Shown: one piece after another, positions 20,546-32,702 of the stretch
Layout of the letters: each line of letters starts with the position of its first letter
Position numbering within the stretch: the stretch's first letter is position 1
NCBI GenBank assembly: GCA_013339765.2
Contig: CM023449.1
Coordinates: 102,836,417 to 102,900,416 of the forward strand
Length of the DNA stretch: 64,000 nt
Origin: Haemaphysalis longicornis
Lineage: Eukaryota > Arthropoda > Arachnida > Ixodida > Ixodidae
Direction of reading: 5' to 3'
Notes under the pieces: generated by a model
What the model saw: the letters and a program-made list of their open reading frames with translations, nothing else
Databases searched by the model: none
Told to the model about the DNA's origin: nothing
Program-made: the position numbers and the translations under genes

Positions 20546-22238
20546 TATATGTGTGCGTCTCCAAGTGTGTTTAAGGTTTCAGAATAGTTGACTGAATGGT
20601 CGAAGAGATTGTCCAAGTGCCAGCATGCGTAATGTGTCATGCCCTAGGGTGGGGACCGTTGTGCTTCCAAGTGTGGTAAGGTGAGGAGAGGGGTAACTGA
20701 CTGAGGAAGTAGAGGACTCAAAACACAAATGTTGACTAATAGCATCCTTTATAAACATGCACCGGAGGTGCCCCCAGAACCGGCGCAGTGAACAGTACCC
20801 CATGATGGTGTGCACCGACACGGAGCATTGATCGAAAACCAACTGACTGGTTCTACGCTAGCGCCAGCTCTAGGGCTGCTAGAGCAACTCATAAAAGCAT
20901 TATTAAAACAATGTAAAATGACGCCAGATGACAACAGCTAACAATGATATATACATACAACTTATATCCCGCACTCATATGCAACAAGGTAATTCCACTC
21001 TTCTACTAAACAGCTGCCTACAAGCTGCTTCTCGTCTTCTTTGTGCGAGCCAGAACGTGAGTGCCTGTTATTACACGTTCCCCCTTCCGCTACGGCAAAG
21101 CATGTGGGCCATTCATGGTCAAGGCACTACAGTTACTGTTCGTGATAATGCAATCGAACAAAGCAGATGTAAAGCTGCAAAATTAGTTTTACTGGCTGGC
21201 CATGCAGCCTACCATGCAGTACAAAAAGTTCCTACATGGCACAGTATGTTGGCGTGCTCATTTGGAATCTCGGGCTGTTATTAGCATCCCGTACTGAGTA
21301 CAGTGCATCATTGTCTGATGAATTCATAAGCAACTCATCCGTGCCAGCAATATACAGCTGATTCCGCCTTCACACAAGTGCGCTGATGCACTGTCGGTGC
21401 AGCATATGGTGGACGAGGCCACTTTGCCAACATCGTTTGCGATGCCTGTCGGGATTGCACCCTGGCACTCCGTCGCCTCTCTCGGTGCGCGACGGGACAA
21501 CCAAAAATTGCCCCACAGCGGTGCACCCCGGTTTATAGTGGACAGATGGTGCACATTGGTGCGGTTTGTCGAGGATAAAAAGATGCACCAGTGCGCCCAG
21601 GTGAGCACCAGTGTGGTTTATTGAGGATGCTATAAAAAACGAAAAGAGACCTAAAACTAAGAAATTTCCAAGCAATAGTTGCATGCAGAGTGCATTAAGC
21701 ACAGTAACACTAATGGAAGATGATGTACACTGAAGTACACAGAAGATACGTGCTAGAGATGCGACTGGAAGAAATTCAGGTGAACACACGCACACATGTA
21801 GCTATTTACAAGCTATCCGCTTGCAGTTGTCATCTGACAATTACAGCAACACACCAAAAGAAGATGTACCCAATAACCACATTGAAAAAGATGTAGGGGA
21901 CTTGCACATTGCAGTTTAATAACAAGCCCTTGCTGCGAATAGCCGATGAGGCTACTGTTGAAGGTAACTAACCAATGCAGCAGCTCAGTTTCCTTAATTT
22001 GTGCTCATGGAATAAAAAATCACGCCATATCCACGGAATGAATGATGATAAGTGGGGCGAAGCTCGAGAGGGGGACATCATCGGTAACCGTAACTCTCCC
22101 GTTACATCATTAAGAAAGACGTAAAACTGTGTGCGTACATTGTACAAATCAACTTTTACTTTCGGAGTCAATGCTCCCAGGCCCAGACCTGGTGAAAGAC
22201 CCCGCGCCATCGAGGACTAACCGCACTCCACCACAATT
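20546..22238. other. Unassigned sequence with Gypsy-type leader at the right end
   Basis: No gene recognised. About 21400-21620 is GC-rich with open stretches on both strands but no familiar motif. From about 22150 to 22238 it may be the internal leader of the LTR element whose LTR starts at 22239. Confidence 0.35.
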
Positions 22239-22600
22239 TGTCACGTAGGATGGGACACAACGTAAAGAAAGAACTTTTATTAGGGCGAACTAGTGCCCGA
22301 ACAACGAAGAGGAAACGAGCAAAGGTCATTGCGTCTCGTTCGATCTCGAGAAGGACTGCCTGCCTTCGTGGCGGTGATCTCTTGCGTGATCTCCCCCTCG
22401 CAGTGCACGTTGCGCTCGCGCCTCCGTTGGCGAACACAGACAAGCTCGCGCTCCCGGTGCCGACTTTGCGCTGCCGGTTGCATCCGGTTCTTGGGCGTGC
22501 AACGCGGCCCACTTTGCGACATCTCCGAAAGCTTGCGGCGGTCACGTACCACGAATACAAGGAATGGACAGACCCTTTGCTTTAGGAGCTTCACCCCTAA
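22239..22600 (-). repeat. Putative Gypsy-type 5' LTR (minus strand)
   Basis: The plus-strand start TGTCACGTAGGATGGG, followed by CTTTTATTAGGGCGAACTAG and GTGCCCGAACAAC, parallels the Gypsy-1/2 LTR layout (TGTCACG..., TTTATTGGAGCGAAC..., GTGCTCCCCTAACAAC). Directly inside, on the minus strand, GTGGTGGAGTGCGG matches the position and core (TGGTGGAG) of the Gypsy-2 primer-binding site. This suggests a related family, here a 5' LTR plus leader whose internal region is mostly lost. The outer end near 22600 is uncertain because no clear CA/TG end is seen. Confidence 0.5.
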
Positions 22601-24350
22601 AAAAATGCTCTACTTGTCGATTCTGCTTTGCACGTACAGTCTACTCACATTATTTACAACTTGAAGGGACCTGGAGAGTATGTTTGAATGACTAGAAGTT
22701 CTGATTTATATGGCTCCAGGCAAGAAGACAATGTACGTTATGGTTGGGCATGGACGTGAATCACATTTTTAAACATTTTACACTGCAACTACACAAAATA
22801 GACAGAGCAGAGGTGAAAAGTCCACAACTAGTTTATTGGTACTCTACTGCTGATCCAAAACCAGCAAGCAGGTGCCGATATGACATGACTGGTCATTTTC
22901 AACCTATGAAGTGACGTCAAAAATGAATGTTTTAAAAATGGCCAAACTCTCAATACGGTCTTCTCTGAATACTAATTATGGTTCAGACGTTGATCTACAC
23001 TAAGCTTTTTCTTGATTTGTAATGTGTGTTTACCACCCGCAAATCATTTCTTTTTTGAATACTAAGTTTTACTACTCTCATAATGATAAATGGACCCAAA
23101 TTTTTATCTGGTGGTGCGAAAGCAGCAGATATTTTCCAATGTGGACAAGTGAAAAGTATGAATCATCTGTAGCTTCAAATTATGTAGCCTTTCAAGACAT
23201 TGAATGAGGAGAAGCAGGCTAAACATGAAAATTTTGAATTTTTTTAAATAAATAAGACTACAAATTATAAGTTTTTACTGTATGGCATCTTGAAAAAGTT
23301 GCCAGTTAGGACTTGTTCTCCTGTGGTAACAACTTCCTTCTAACATCTAAGAACTTTTCTAGAAACTTCTGCGCTACAGGTGTCCACAACCAATATGCAT
23401 AAAAAGCTTGTCCCCACCTTTGAAGAAGCAGCAGATAGGTGTTTGCAAGGCATATTTCCAGTTCTGTGAAGCAAATGGAGTGCCTGCACTACATCCACAT
23501 ACCTGTGTTGCAGACTGCAATTAAGAGCAACACGTATGGTAGCCCGGTACTTTTAATGTTTTGTCCCAAAAACAAAAGAAATGCTTCACATTTTTACTCT
23601 GTCTTGCACGATCTTAAATGTGTTGACATGGAAGATTTCAAGAATGCCATGATAAAGTTCACTACCTGGAAAGTTTGTATGATATCATAAATCCAGTATG
23701 ATCATTCAAGTGGAGTAGGCAGGTATTAATAGCAAGTAAAATGTTCAAGGCTTACTTGTTGCATGCCTAAATCAATCAGACTGCTGTTTCGGTCGTTCAA
23801 AAAATCTGCCGTATGCTTGGTTGCGTTTTCTTTTTCCTGACATCATGTATTCTACAATAGCTATATATTTCTTGCGGTATGCATTGCATAATGCGTGCTA
23901 CATGGTACAGCGGCTTCATCGGTATGTTGTGTGATGCTATACAATACACATTGCATAACTTTGCAACTATGTAGGACAGTGTTACGTTTGTCGTAACATA
24001 TATTCAGCAGGTGGGTTCTCCGAACAAAGACATAATTCTTGTTCAAACATTCAGAACATTCCGTTAAGCAAGAAAATTGTAAGTTTTCATCATTCTGATC
24101 CATTTTTACTCTCTGGCTTCTCGTGTTCGCCGTGCAACTCACAGGCCAGTAGTTCCCACAGGCGCTTGATTGGCAACCAGACATCGTGTGATGTGGATAC
24201 GATGGAGAAAATGCTGAAGCTGTTGTGCGTGAGTGATTGTGATATGCAACAACTTTTTTGCAACAACTTTGTTTCGAGACAGGAGGGGAAACGCCGCTTC
24301 CTAGCGCGGCCAGACAACGTGACAAGCGCTTGGCGATTAATTGTGCGGCC
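22601..24350. other. AT-rich unassigned sequence
   Basis: No gene, RNA or terminal repeats recognised. Open stretches are short and AT-driven. Confidence 0.4.
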
Positions 24351-24360
24351 GCCACGTTCG

Positions 24361-25350
24361 GCACTTCACTGCGCAGCCCAGTAATGAATTGTGGCACTAT
24401 CAGTTCGTCCATCAGGGTGCCGCTGCCCCCACCTTAAGCTTCGCCGTCGCAGCTACGGACTTTTCATTGTGGCAATAACTGGCGCTCGATTACGCTTGCC
24501 CGGTTCCCCTCTTCCTAGTAATTACGTATAATCGCGGCTATCGTAAACTACGGTTTTGGCTGTTGCACGCGAAATTACAAGTGTCGACAGTGATTACTTG
24601 GTTGTGAGCGTAACTCGCGCGCGGCGAGGAGAGGGGCCTCCCCAACAGCTCGCTACCGGCTTGTTTTGCTCGGGTCTGATCCGTTTTGGGAACTTTAGGC
24701 TTATCATCGCTGTGGATATTTGATCGCCGCTATTTGTGCAACTGTGAATTACAATCCATAGCACAATTTTTCACCACACTAACATCCACTTTCTCGCATG
24801 TGGAAGTTCTTTTCCGCGATCAGATTGATACAGAAGAGCGGCGACCAGCTGTTGCTGCCGTGGTCTGGGCCGGTTCAAACCGCTTGCAGTGCCGTGCGGG
24901 CTGGCGGGCCGGCGCATTTGCAGGCACAGCCGACGTGCGCGCCGGCCGTTTCCGAGTTCTGAAAACGCTTACGATTGCCTGCTTCATACATGTTTTGGCG
25001 GACGACGCGCGGAATTTTCAAATTTAGCACGGCTTTTGTCGTAGTTGGTCGGGTGGATGATGGATCGGGAAACGAGGCGCTGCTGACGGGCAGTCGCGCT
25101 GATTGCGAGAGCGACGCAAAGAACGTAAGTACCTCTTGGCGGCAGCTTTTGGGCGCCGGTTATTTGAGGGCATTCGTCGCCTAGGCTCCGAACGCCAGGT
25201 GATTTTTTTTTTGCCTCCGCTGATGCGTGCCGCCACAATTGCGTCCGAACGGACATGTGCGATTTTGAACACTGCGGCTGCGGAAACTGCGGTTAGCGTG
25301 ACCGAACTGAGGTGGACAAGCTCAGTTTGCGCTCTCCATGGTTAGCGGGG
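24361..25350. promoter_or_regulatory. GC/CpG-rich island, candidate promoter or 5' exon
   Basis: The local base composition rises sharply compared with both flanks and CpG is frequent. On the plus strand an ATG at 24975 opens 50 codons that run into AAC|GTAAGTA (donor near 25124). On the minus strand an ATG at 24412 opens MDELIVPQFITGLRSEV, which is somewhat Gag-like. Neither is supported by homology. A host promoter with a first exon is possible; a GC-rich repeat is the alternative. Confidence 0.25.
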
Positions 25351-25360
25351 TAACTGCAGT

Positions 25361-25732
25361 TTGGTCTGTCGTGTAGCGCAGCAAAATGTGGTTTTGTGCA
25401 ACCGCGGTTTGCTTTACAGTGGTTAAACAGTGCCCGTGTAACTAGGGTATAATCATTGCTTATTGATCATCGCGCGTTGTATGGCGGCGGACGCGCTCTC
25501 ATTTGATTGCAGCGAATAATTTTAGTTCTAGCAATACCAAATGTATGGATAGGGGTGCAACTGTACAAGGTGCCTCAAACACCACTGTCTCGATCGCCAT
25601 CACGCACCTACGCACGCGCTAATATGGTAAAGGGTTGCTGTTTCTGCGACAGCAAAATGGGCAGAGTTGGAAATTTTGGTCAGTTAGGCGCCTTTATTTT
25701 GTAATAACGCATTTTGTCAAAGTTAGCGCGGC
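25361..25732. other. Unassigned sequence
   Basis: No gene recognised with support. A short open stretch with MVKGCCFCDSKMG near 25624 has closely spaced cysteines but no domain I can name. Confidence 0.3.
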
Positions 25733-25860
25733 TAGGACAGGGTATCCCGGCCTAGAGCTAGGCCAGGGTATCCCGGCCTAAGCACCCCCACTAGGCGGGT
25801 TCCCAGACATCAGCACCTAAGGCTCGCATAAATAAAGTTTATTCCTCCTCCTCTGCACGT
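25733..25860 (+). repeat. Short tandem AGGGTATCCCGGCCTA pair and AATAAA-bearing retroposon tail
   Basis: AGGGTATCCCGGCCTA occurs twice (about 25739 and 25765). It is followed by GCTCGCATAAATAAAGTTTA and TTCCTCCTCCTC, which looks like the polyadenylation signal and simple-repeat tail of a non-LTR retroposon. No coding part is attached. Confidence 0.4.
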
Positions 25861-27190
25861 AAAGCTTTTCTTTGCTTCACCGCACAGCACGCGCGCGCAC
25901 ACTGCAGTGGCAGCAACGCTTGGGTCCAGCGTACAGCCCGCCAGCGACACGTCAATTGCAGCATGAAAGCGCCGTTCACAAGTGTGGTTCGAGTGCCTGC
26001 AGCTCATTTCAGCACATTTACGCCTCTCCGGCGCGCGTGACGCTGCTTGACAGCGTGGCTGAAACGCTGCTAAGCAGCAGAAGTGGCTTTCAGCGGGGCC
26101 AGCACCGCAAAACATCGCTTTCAGCGGATTTCAGCACAAAAATGTCGCTGAAATACACTGCCTTTTCGGATAGGGGAAGCAACGGTTGGGTGCAGCAATA
26201 GCACGCAAGAAGGTAGTGCAGTGGAAATTTTTCTAAAATAGAAATGAGAACATTCGTACGTCCAAGTGCCCTTAATACCTACTATACAAATTGCATTGCA
26301 TCCTTATGTAGACCGTACGACATATTTTACTTTACCTGAGTACGTGATGTCTTGAATTGATGTATTTCCATGTAAGCTTCCGGCAGCTATATCTATAACG
26401 GCAGCTAATAACGTAAAAGGGTATCTTAGATCTGAGCTTTTTCCCGTGCAGGTGGACATTACTTACGTATATAAGTTCGGTAAATTTACAAGTGATTTCA
26501 TGACTTTGCTCTGTCATCAACGGCTACAGTTTGATCTTGATCTAAAAATAACGTCTAAACTTGGTGTGTGCAATTTATTTGTCTGAAGCTTCCTATGTAT
26601 GAAAAAAAATTAGTTAATCGTGAAGGTTGGCGTAGAGAGGTTTGCGTGTCCTTGTTTATTCTGCTATAAGCCTCGTGCGCTGGTAAGGTGGCGCCACTAA
26701 ATGTGAACCAGTGGCGCCCCCTGTCGATCCGCGCCGCATCTTTTGCTCGTACAGCGCTTGGCCGGTCCGCGTATCCTGGAGTGCACAGGGCATTGTGACT
26801 ACGCGAAGTGGGCCGTGCGTGAACTGTTATGCGGTTTGAAATAAATGGAAAGCCCTTAAAAATACTAAAAAAATAAGGCTACACTACCTGCGCAAAAAGA
26901 TACTAGAAGCCAGCAACCACGTCTTCGGCATCCAAGCAGAAAGTCAGACCTAAACAGGACCCGCTATACAGCCCTGCAACATGGTGTGATTCAAATGACT
27001 AGTTTAAAACGCAAGTGCGGCCTGGAAGTAAGCAGAATATATGCAATATAAATTTTGTTACGTCAGCATTTCTTGCTAATACCCAAGCCTTTTACCCTAA
27101 TTACATACAATGGGAGACAGAAGTTAACGCGTCTAATACCCAGTTGTCGAGTGAAATTGGAAATACATCAAGAAAAAAAGAATAAAAATG
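25861..27190. other. Unassigned sequence
   Basis: No gene recognised. Near 26687-26717 GGTGGCGCCACT and AGTGGCGCC form a small inverted pair. The rest is AT-rich. Confidence 0.35.
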
Positions 27191-27198
27191 AACGTGCT

Positions 27199-27260
27199 TT
27201 ATCAAACGTCTACCTATCAAACGTCTTTATCAAACGTGCTTTTTTAAACGTCTATCAAAC
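27199..27260 (+). repeat. Short tandem repeat, unit TATCAAACGTCT
   Basis: Four to five imperfect copies of TATCAAACGTC/G within about 60 bp (TATCAAACGTCTACC, TATCAAACGTCTT, TATCAAACGTGC, TTTAAACGTC, TATCAAAC). Confidence 0.6.
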
Positions 27261-28020
27261 AATCACACGAATAATAAAACACAAATTTAAAGAACCCGGA
27301 AATACAGCCCGAATAACACAAATAATTATTAAATCACACCAAATGCCAAACGCCTTGCATTTACTCAAAAGGGTAGCGAAGATAACACATTTGTAATATA
27401 ACAGCGTAAATGCATGTTATTCGTATAAGAAAAACTAAAAATATCAATAGAGCTCTAAAAGAACTAATAAAACAAAAAGAAATCCAATTCGCTCCGCTCA
27501 CCGGCTTATTCATTTCGAAATGACACAAAGCAGAAAAGGCAAACAAAAACGTGGAAAAAGACCAGGAAAGCACCATTTTGGCTTCAATTAAAAGCCTTAG
27601 GATGGACAGAAGCTGCATAAGAATCCATCACACGTACAATTCTCTACATTTCTCAAATGTGGTTGATATTTCTCGTACATAATCCCCTGTTTCGTGTCTG
27701 TGCTCACCGGCAAACCCAAAGCGCGTTTCCTTTTTATTTTAGAGGAACCTGCTGTAGGCTGTCAGCCGCGGCTGGGGCAAACACGGTTACGGTGATTGTT
27801 TACATAAGTAGCCACGAGAGCCGAGCAGGAATTGTCTACGAATTTGCCGCGTGCCTGGGAAATGCAATCTGTGCGTCTAATTCCCGGAACACATAGCACC
27901 AGACAAAGCGCCTCTTTAACCCATTGTAGGGCAACGGGAAATATCTGTCCCAATTTTTGTTCCCCAGAGAATAGACCCTATGCAAAATGCGCCCCGCCAT
28001 CTCACGTCGACTCCGATAAC
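27261..28020. other. Unassigned sequence
   Basis: No gene recognised. The last part (27960-28020) becomes GC-richer as it approaches the candidate promoter. Confidence 0.3.
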
Positions 28021-28026
28021 TAGGTC

Positions 28027-28036
28027 CGCCATTTTG
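28027..28036 (-). promoter_or_regulatory. YY1-like motif, candidate core promoter element
   Basis: CCGCCATTTT is the reverse complement of AAAATGGCGG, the YY1 consensus often found near start sites of TATA-less animal promoters. It lies 67 bp upstream of a candidate start codon (28103). A second CCGCCAT occurs near 27991. Confidence 0.35.
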
Positions 28037-28102
28037 GTACGGTCGTTTGAAACCGAAACCAATTGGCAAAACATAGAATGCGGACATTGACCGCTCTTGG
28101 TG

Positions 28103-28167
28103 ATGGACTACAATGCTTCGTGCCGCAGTTCACGCAATGCAGAAATTCCGGTCCAAATGGAGAAAAG
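28103..28167 (+). CDS. Candidate first coding exon of a host gene
   Basis: ATG at 28103 opens 21 codons (MDYNASCRSSRNAEIPVQ, then MEK) plus two bases, ending in AAAAG|GTACGTG, a good splice donor at 28168. The surrounding 28.0-28.3 kb is GC- and CpG-richer than its neighbours and has a YY1-like motif just upstream. The peptide is too short for homology and no downstream exon was identified, so the call rests on signals alone. Confidence 0.25.
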
Positions 28168-30667
28168 GTACGTGAAGTTCCACGCTTTTGAACGAACTTT
28201 CTGACCCGAACTATGCCGGCGCGAGCAACCTTTGTGACACGCTCGGCGCGGTGCGCTGGGAGCGAATATTTGACGTTGGTTCGCTAAGCGCGGGATTCCG
28301 TAGTCGCTATCCGGATGAAAAATACAGCTGCGTTGGAGTTCTGTGGTCCAGCCTTTGTATTCTAAATGAAGCCTGAGCGTGCGCCACCTATTCATGCGAC
28401 TGACAGCGGCGCTCGACCGGGAAAACAGTACCCCACATTGCCAAAATTAGGCTGTTTATTCACTCGTCCCTGTGGCTCTGCGCCCGCTTCATTTCTTTGT
28501 TAAATGGTACCGCTTAGCCCCTACACGAAGCTTTATCTTAAATAGGGCTGTAAACAATCTTTTCTTGCCGCACTACGCCGTTACAGCGCGGTTGAAAATT
28601 TCCTCTGTGGCGGGCGCGCACGGTATGGGAGTGTGTTGTTGGTTTCTTTTACGTTGCGTTTAGCCGCGTGTCGTTGCAGAAGTGGTGTACACTGTTTTAT
28701 GATGATCTAACAGTGGAAAATTCGAGCTTTTGCACTTGGTTCCCGATTTGCCGGGCTGAAAGGTTTGTTGTTACGTCAAGTTAACTTGGTGCCAATTGTC
28801 ATTTCAGGTACGATGTATTACTGCCAAATATTTTGCGACTAAAATACACACTCACTCCTCTAGTTTGTCACATGCTGCATGCATGCCTCTGACGTAATGA
28901 TAGTGGCCGTTGATGTAGGTAGCAGAGACAATTTTCAAGTTTATTTAAAAATTAAAAAAACAGAATGGCCAGAGTTGCACCAGGCCGCCGCGCATCAGCA
29001 TCAGCTTGAGTGCTTTTGCTTTTTTTCTGTACTCACAGTGAAAATCGCAGTAAATTAAACTACTTCCCTGATTTATAGCGCGTGCAGTATAGCAAACTGT
29101 GGATATAAATGGAACAATAGAAAGCATTCCCGCACCCCTGCATGCCGCGGTATAGTAAACACGACGTTGCCCAGCCTCTGCGTGCTCGCGAGATGACCAT
29201 GGCGAAATGTGGCTTGAATGCTTGCTGGTAGCTCATAGGTGACCCTTCAGGTGTCATGCCAGTCACTGTCATGACAGTCATTCTGTCACTGTGGGGGTGA
29301 GGCCAGCACAACTGGGGCTACCAAGTTTTCTCCCAAGCGCCTGCACTGGCACTTTGTTGTGCTCGCATTGCTCCTGTACTCGACGTGCATCGAACAGACG
29401 CATTGGCTAGAGAAGGGAGGGGCCATTTTCTCGCGGGTTTCTCCAGTCAATGTCTGGGACACTCGCTGGCTTGATGCCCTGCTCTCTCGAACGTCCCCAC
29501 TGTTGTGGCAGCTCAGTGCACGCAAGCTCCGGTGGCGCGAGTAGGTTCACAGCAGCCAGGATGTGACTACATGCTCCACTGCAACCCACCCGGCACTCGC
29601 ACGCTGCCTCCACAATCGCCCACTGTCCGTCTCAAAGGTGAGGCACACAACATAGGGACGGCCACTTTTCTTCTGGGAGCGAAAGCAGCTGCTGAGCACA
29701 TGGATGAGGCCCAACCTGCAAGAACAGAGAGAGTAACAGTAAATAGCACTCAGGGAAGAACAGGACTAGTCCGCTACAGTTTATCGTAAAGGGACAGAGC
29801 AGAAAGCAGTGGCAGCAAGGAACAGACTCAAAATGACCAGATTTTGTGTCTTGCTTAACACTGTTGAAAGGGCAATAACCTACACCTCAAATAGCAATGA
29901 TGTCAAAATTGTTTGTCAAGTTCGAGCGTGCAAGTATCTCTGCATGCTTTGTTAATGCATTTTCAAGAGAATGAAGTTTAACATTTAAAAACCTCACCGT
30001 GGGTAATGATACCAGTATCCGCATAATCGTGTTCGTCATAACTTAAGCGAGCAATAATATGATTATGTAGAACTCACTTCCGGAACCTTTCGAGATAAAC
30101 AGGTAAACATTCTGGCTATACGATGACCCATCGAATTAAAAAAAAATCTTATAGTTCAGTGAGTTCCAGCTAACGAGGTTTTACTGTATTATCTATTCGT
30201 CCACACCAAAAACATGCGCTTTAGAAACAAACACAACCACCCCACCGCCAAAAGAGGAGAAGAAAGACACACAAACAAATTTTGCGGGAGAGCATGCGCA
30301 ATAAATAATGAAAACACACACAAAAAAGAAAATTCAAGGCGTATGTGCACTTTTGTAGTTGACTTCGCCGCAAAGCGCGATTGCTTTGCGGCAAACGCTC
30401 GGGCGGACGACCGTCACGGAAAACGTCCGCAACCCTTCCGTAAACACCTTCGCCAAAAGTCATCCCGTAAATTCGATGCACAGCATTTAAAAATGCCTAA
30501 TCAACCCACTAGCGGTATAGTCTGGCGATTGTCGCTTTACTCTTTCAAGGTTACTGCAACAGGGTCGCCGCTACGCATTTGCATGGTAAACAACGGTGGA
30601 CAAAGTGCTATACAAATGCTCATACAGGTTAACTCGCGCTAAGGAACAAAACAAAGGATTTACTTAC
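28168..30667. other. Unassigned sequence, possible intron
   Basis: No gene or recognised repeat. 29280-29560 is GC-richer with open stretches on both strands but no known motif. A bent, A-rich segment at 30214-30330 has no assignable role. Confidence 0.3.
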
Positions 30668-30876
30668 TGCGAGTCGCACGTGTTTGTCCGCACCGATGAA
30701 GGCGAGCAATGCGCCTCGGTGGCTAGGCGGCATGCCCTGCTCCGCTGCCGCTCGGATGGGTCTTTGGCGCGGCACCGCGAGTCGTATGAGTCTTCAGGCA
30801 CAGTCGGCAGCGCAGACATGTCCTTCGTCCACAATCCGCGGCCGGGAGCCGGAAAACGCCGTCCAGTTTGAGCCAT
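30668..30876 (-). CDS. Candidate host exon on the minus strand
   Basis: ATG at 30876 opens 69 codons (MAQTGRRFPAPGRGLWTKDM and on). They are rich in Arg, Ser, Pro and Cys and end at CTCGCA|GTAAGTA, a strong donor apart from A at position -1. The block is GC/CpG-rich against AT-rich flanks. No domain is recognised. It could instead be chance coding potential in a CpG island; no second exon was found. Confidence 0.22.
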
Positions 30877-31228
30877 ACGGCGTTACCGTCACCTACTCTT
30901 CCACAGTAAACAATACGAGACTTCCCGATCGGCGCCCGTACCAATATAGCCGACAGTCTCGTTTACATCAGTCTTGCTAGATCACCAAGCAATTTTGCAT
31001 AAGGTCTATTGCTAGTGAAAGGCAATAGGACGCACCAAGCCCATTTTTTCTGTGCTGCCATCTAAATTGAGGTTTTTACACTTCCGTTGAATCTGGTTAG
31101 GAAGCTGTGCAATAGGTGGCGCTAGGTGTACATTATTTTGAAAATTCTGCTTCTCGTTTCACCGACGGCACAAATTTCCGCATTGACAGTCTCCGGAAAG
31201 GAATAATTCAAGATGACAAGTGAGTGAA
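30877..31228. other. Unassigned sequence left of piggyBac
   Basis: No gene recognised. A TTTTGCATAAGGTCTATTGC segment near 31003 is the rough inverse of one near 27967, hinting at a dispersed repeat. Confidence 0.35.
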
Positions 31229-31390
31229 CCCTTTTCTGTGCTTCGAAAGAAATAGTCCCAGCATGTAATAATCAGGTGTTTCCACGAATAGAAGCATTAC
31301 TTACTCCTAAAAGCTTTTTCGAATGGTGCCAGGGCAAAACCTGCATGACGATGTTATAAGCCTAGTGCCACCACTGCCTGCTTTCGATGA

Positions 31391-32192
31391 GTGGTGAAAC
31401 ATTTCACCGACTTTTGTTTTCTGTTTGCCCGTAAAAACGGAGGTAAACGATTGCTGACGCGAGAGGAAGGGCTGGAATATATTTTGGCCTTCCTGACGAT
31501 CCTACGTCGAGCGATTCCGACAGAGATACGGATGAAGACTTCGCACTTGAGCTCGCTCTGCCCGAGTGAAGCCGAAGCGGCGGCATCAACGAGCAAACCA
31601 CACAAGCGAAAGGTTTGTGTGGTTTGATAGAAGGAAACAGAAGAAAGTGCTTAGAAATGGCGACGGAACAGAAGTCGAAGAGGAGGAGGTTGGGGCATGG
31701 AATAGCGGCGAAACGGATGCCGTCACTCGTGTTCCGAAAATTTGGGACCCACAATACAGTGCAAATTCCCTGACGACACCATGTGAAGCGTTTTCTCTTT
31801 ATTTTGACTAAGGTATCATGCAGACACTGGTGACTGAGACAAAACGCTTTGCCAAACAGAAAGGCCGACAGCTTTGCAAAGAGCTTACAATTGATGAACT
31901 CCGTACATACTTCGCCACACTTCAGCTGATGAGCACAAACCCCACATATCAAATGCACCTGTACTGGAGCAGTGACAGTTTTTCAATTGTCATGAAATAT
32001 CAAAGATCATGCTGTTCCGTCGTTTTCAAGCCGTTATAAACTGTTTGCACCACACCGACCTAACCAAGGAAAAAAGAAAGGTGAAGAAGGGTACGACAGA
32101 TTGGCAAGAGTGCGTCCTCTCATCCTTGCACTGGATGAAAGTTTCAAGAGACAATAAACTCAATCAGCGCACCAGGCCATTGATGATAGTAT
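31391..32192 (+). pseudogene. piggyBac transposase, N-terminal part
   Basis: An acidic N-terminus is readable near 31490-31560 (DSDRDTDEDFALELALPE). After frame changes 31566-31811 gives a run ending PCEAFSLYFD, then a stop. MQTLVTETKRFAKQKGRQL, ELTIDELRTYFATLQLMSTN and YQMHLYWSSDSFSIVMKYQR follow, matching the piggyBac N-terminal fold (TNxYA, ELxxFLG, YWS, MSRxRF). Towards 32180 the reading frame reaches DDS, the first catalytic Asp of the DDE/D triad, and is broken there by the Gypsy-2 LTR. At least two stops or frameshifts exist besides the insertion. Confidence 0.8.
32189..32192. repeat. 4-bp target duplication of Gypsy-2, left copy
   Basis: GTAT before the LTR; the right copy at 38174-38177 is ATAT. 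Keeping one copy rejoins the piggyBac reading frame exactly, which identifies these as the duplicated target with one later substitution. The size fits Ty3/Gypsy integrases (4-6 bp). Confidence 0.75.
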
Positions 32193-32626
32193 TGTCACGA
32201 AGCCAGAGACGACGCAGTTGTCTGCAGGAAAACACGTTTATTGGGGCGAACCTATGCTTCCCAAAAAACTCAAAGAATTTACAAGCGGCGAAGCTGCAGT
32301 CACCAAAGTGACGTGTGCGGGCGAGGGTGGACGATCGGAATACCACGGTGTCTGCTCTGCATGCTTTTATCTTTCGGCGCAAGTGTTTCTCGAACCGTCT
32401 ATTTGCATCCAGAACAATCTAGGTGAAAGGTGATTAATCTCGGCTGTTGGCGTTAGTTCGGAACGCTGTCACAACAGATAACACCCTATCACAACAGATA
32501 ACACATGCGGCATAGAATGAAAGAAAGAATGGAACACGCGCTTCCTTTGGCACACAGATAATACCGACCGGCGCAGCCAGTCGGTAAAAGCAAAACAAAA
32601 ACAAACAAAATGCATGATTCGTGGCA
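32193..32626 (-). repeat. 3' LTR of Gypsy-2
   Basis: 434 bp, from TGTCACGAAGCC to TTCGTGGCA. It carries a small internal duplication of TATCACAACAGATAACAC near 32470-32510 that is absent from the other LTR. Confidence 0.9.
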
Positions 32627-32642
32627 TTACCCCCCTCTAAGA
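32627..32642 (-). other. Polypurine tract of Gypsy-2
   Basis: TTACCCCCCTCTAAGA on the plus strand abuts the LTR; in the element direction it is a purine run ending at the LTR, as in Gypsy-1. Confidence 0.8.
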
Positions 32643-32702
32643 GTGCATCGACCCGATGCTAAAATAAGGGACAGTCCGAACAAGCAACACACATGTCCTC
32701 GA

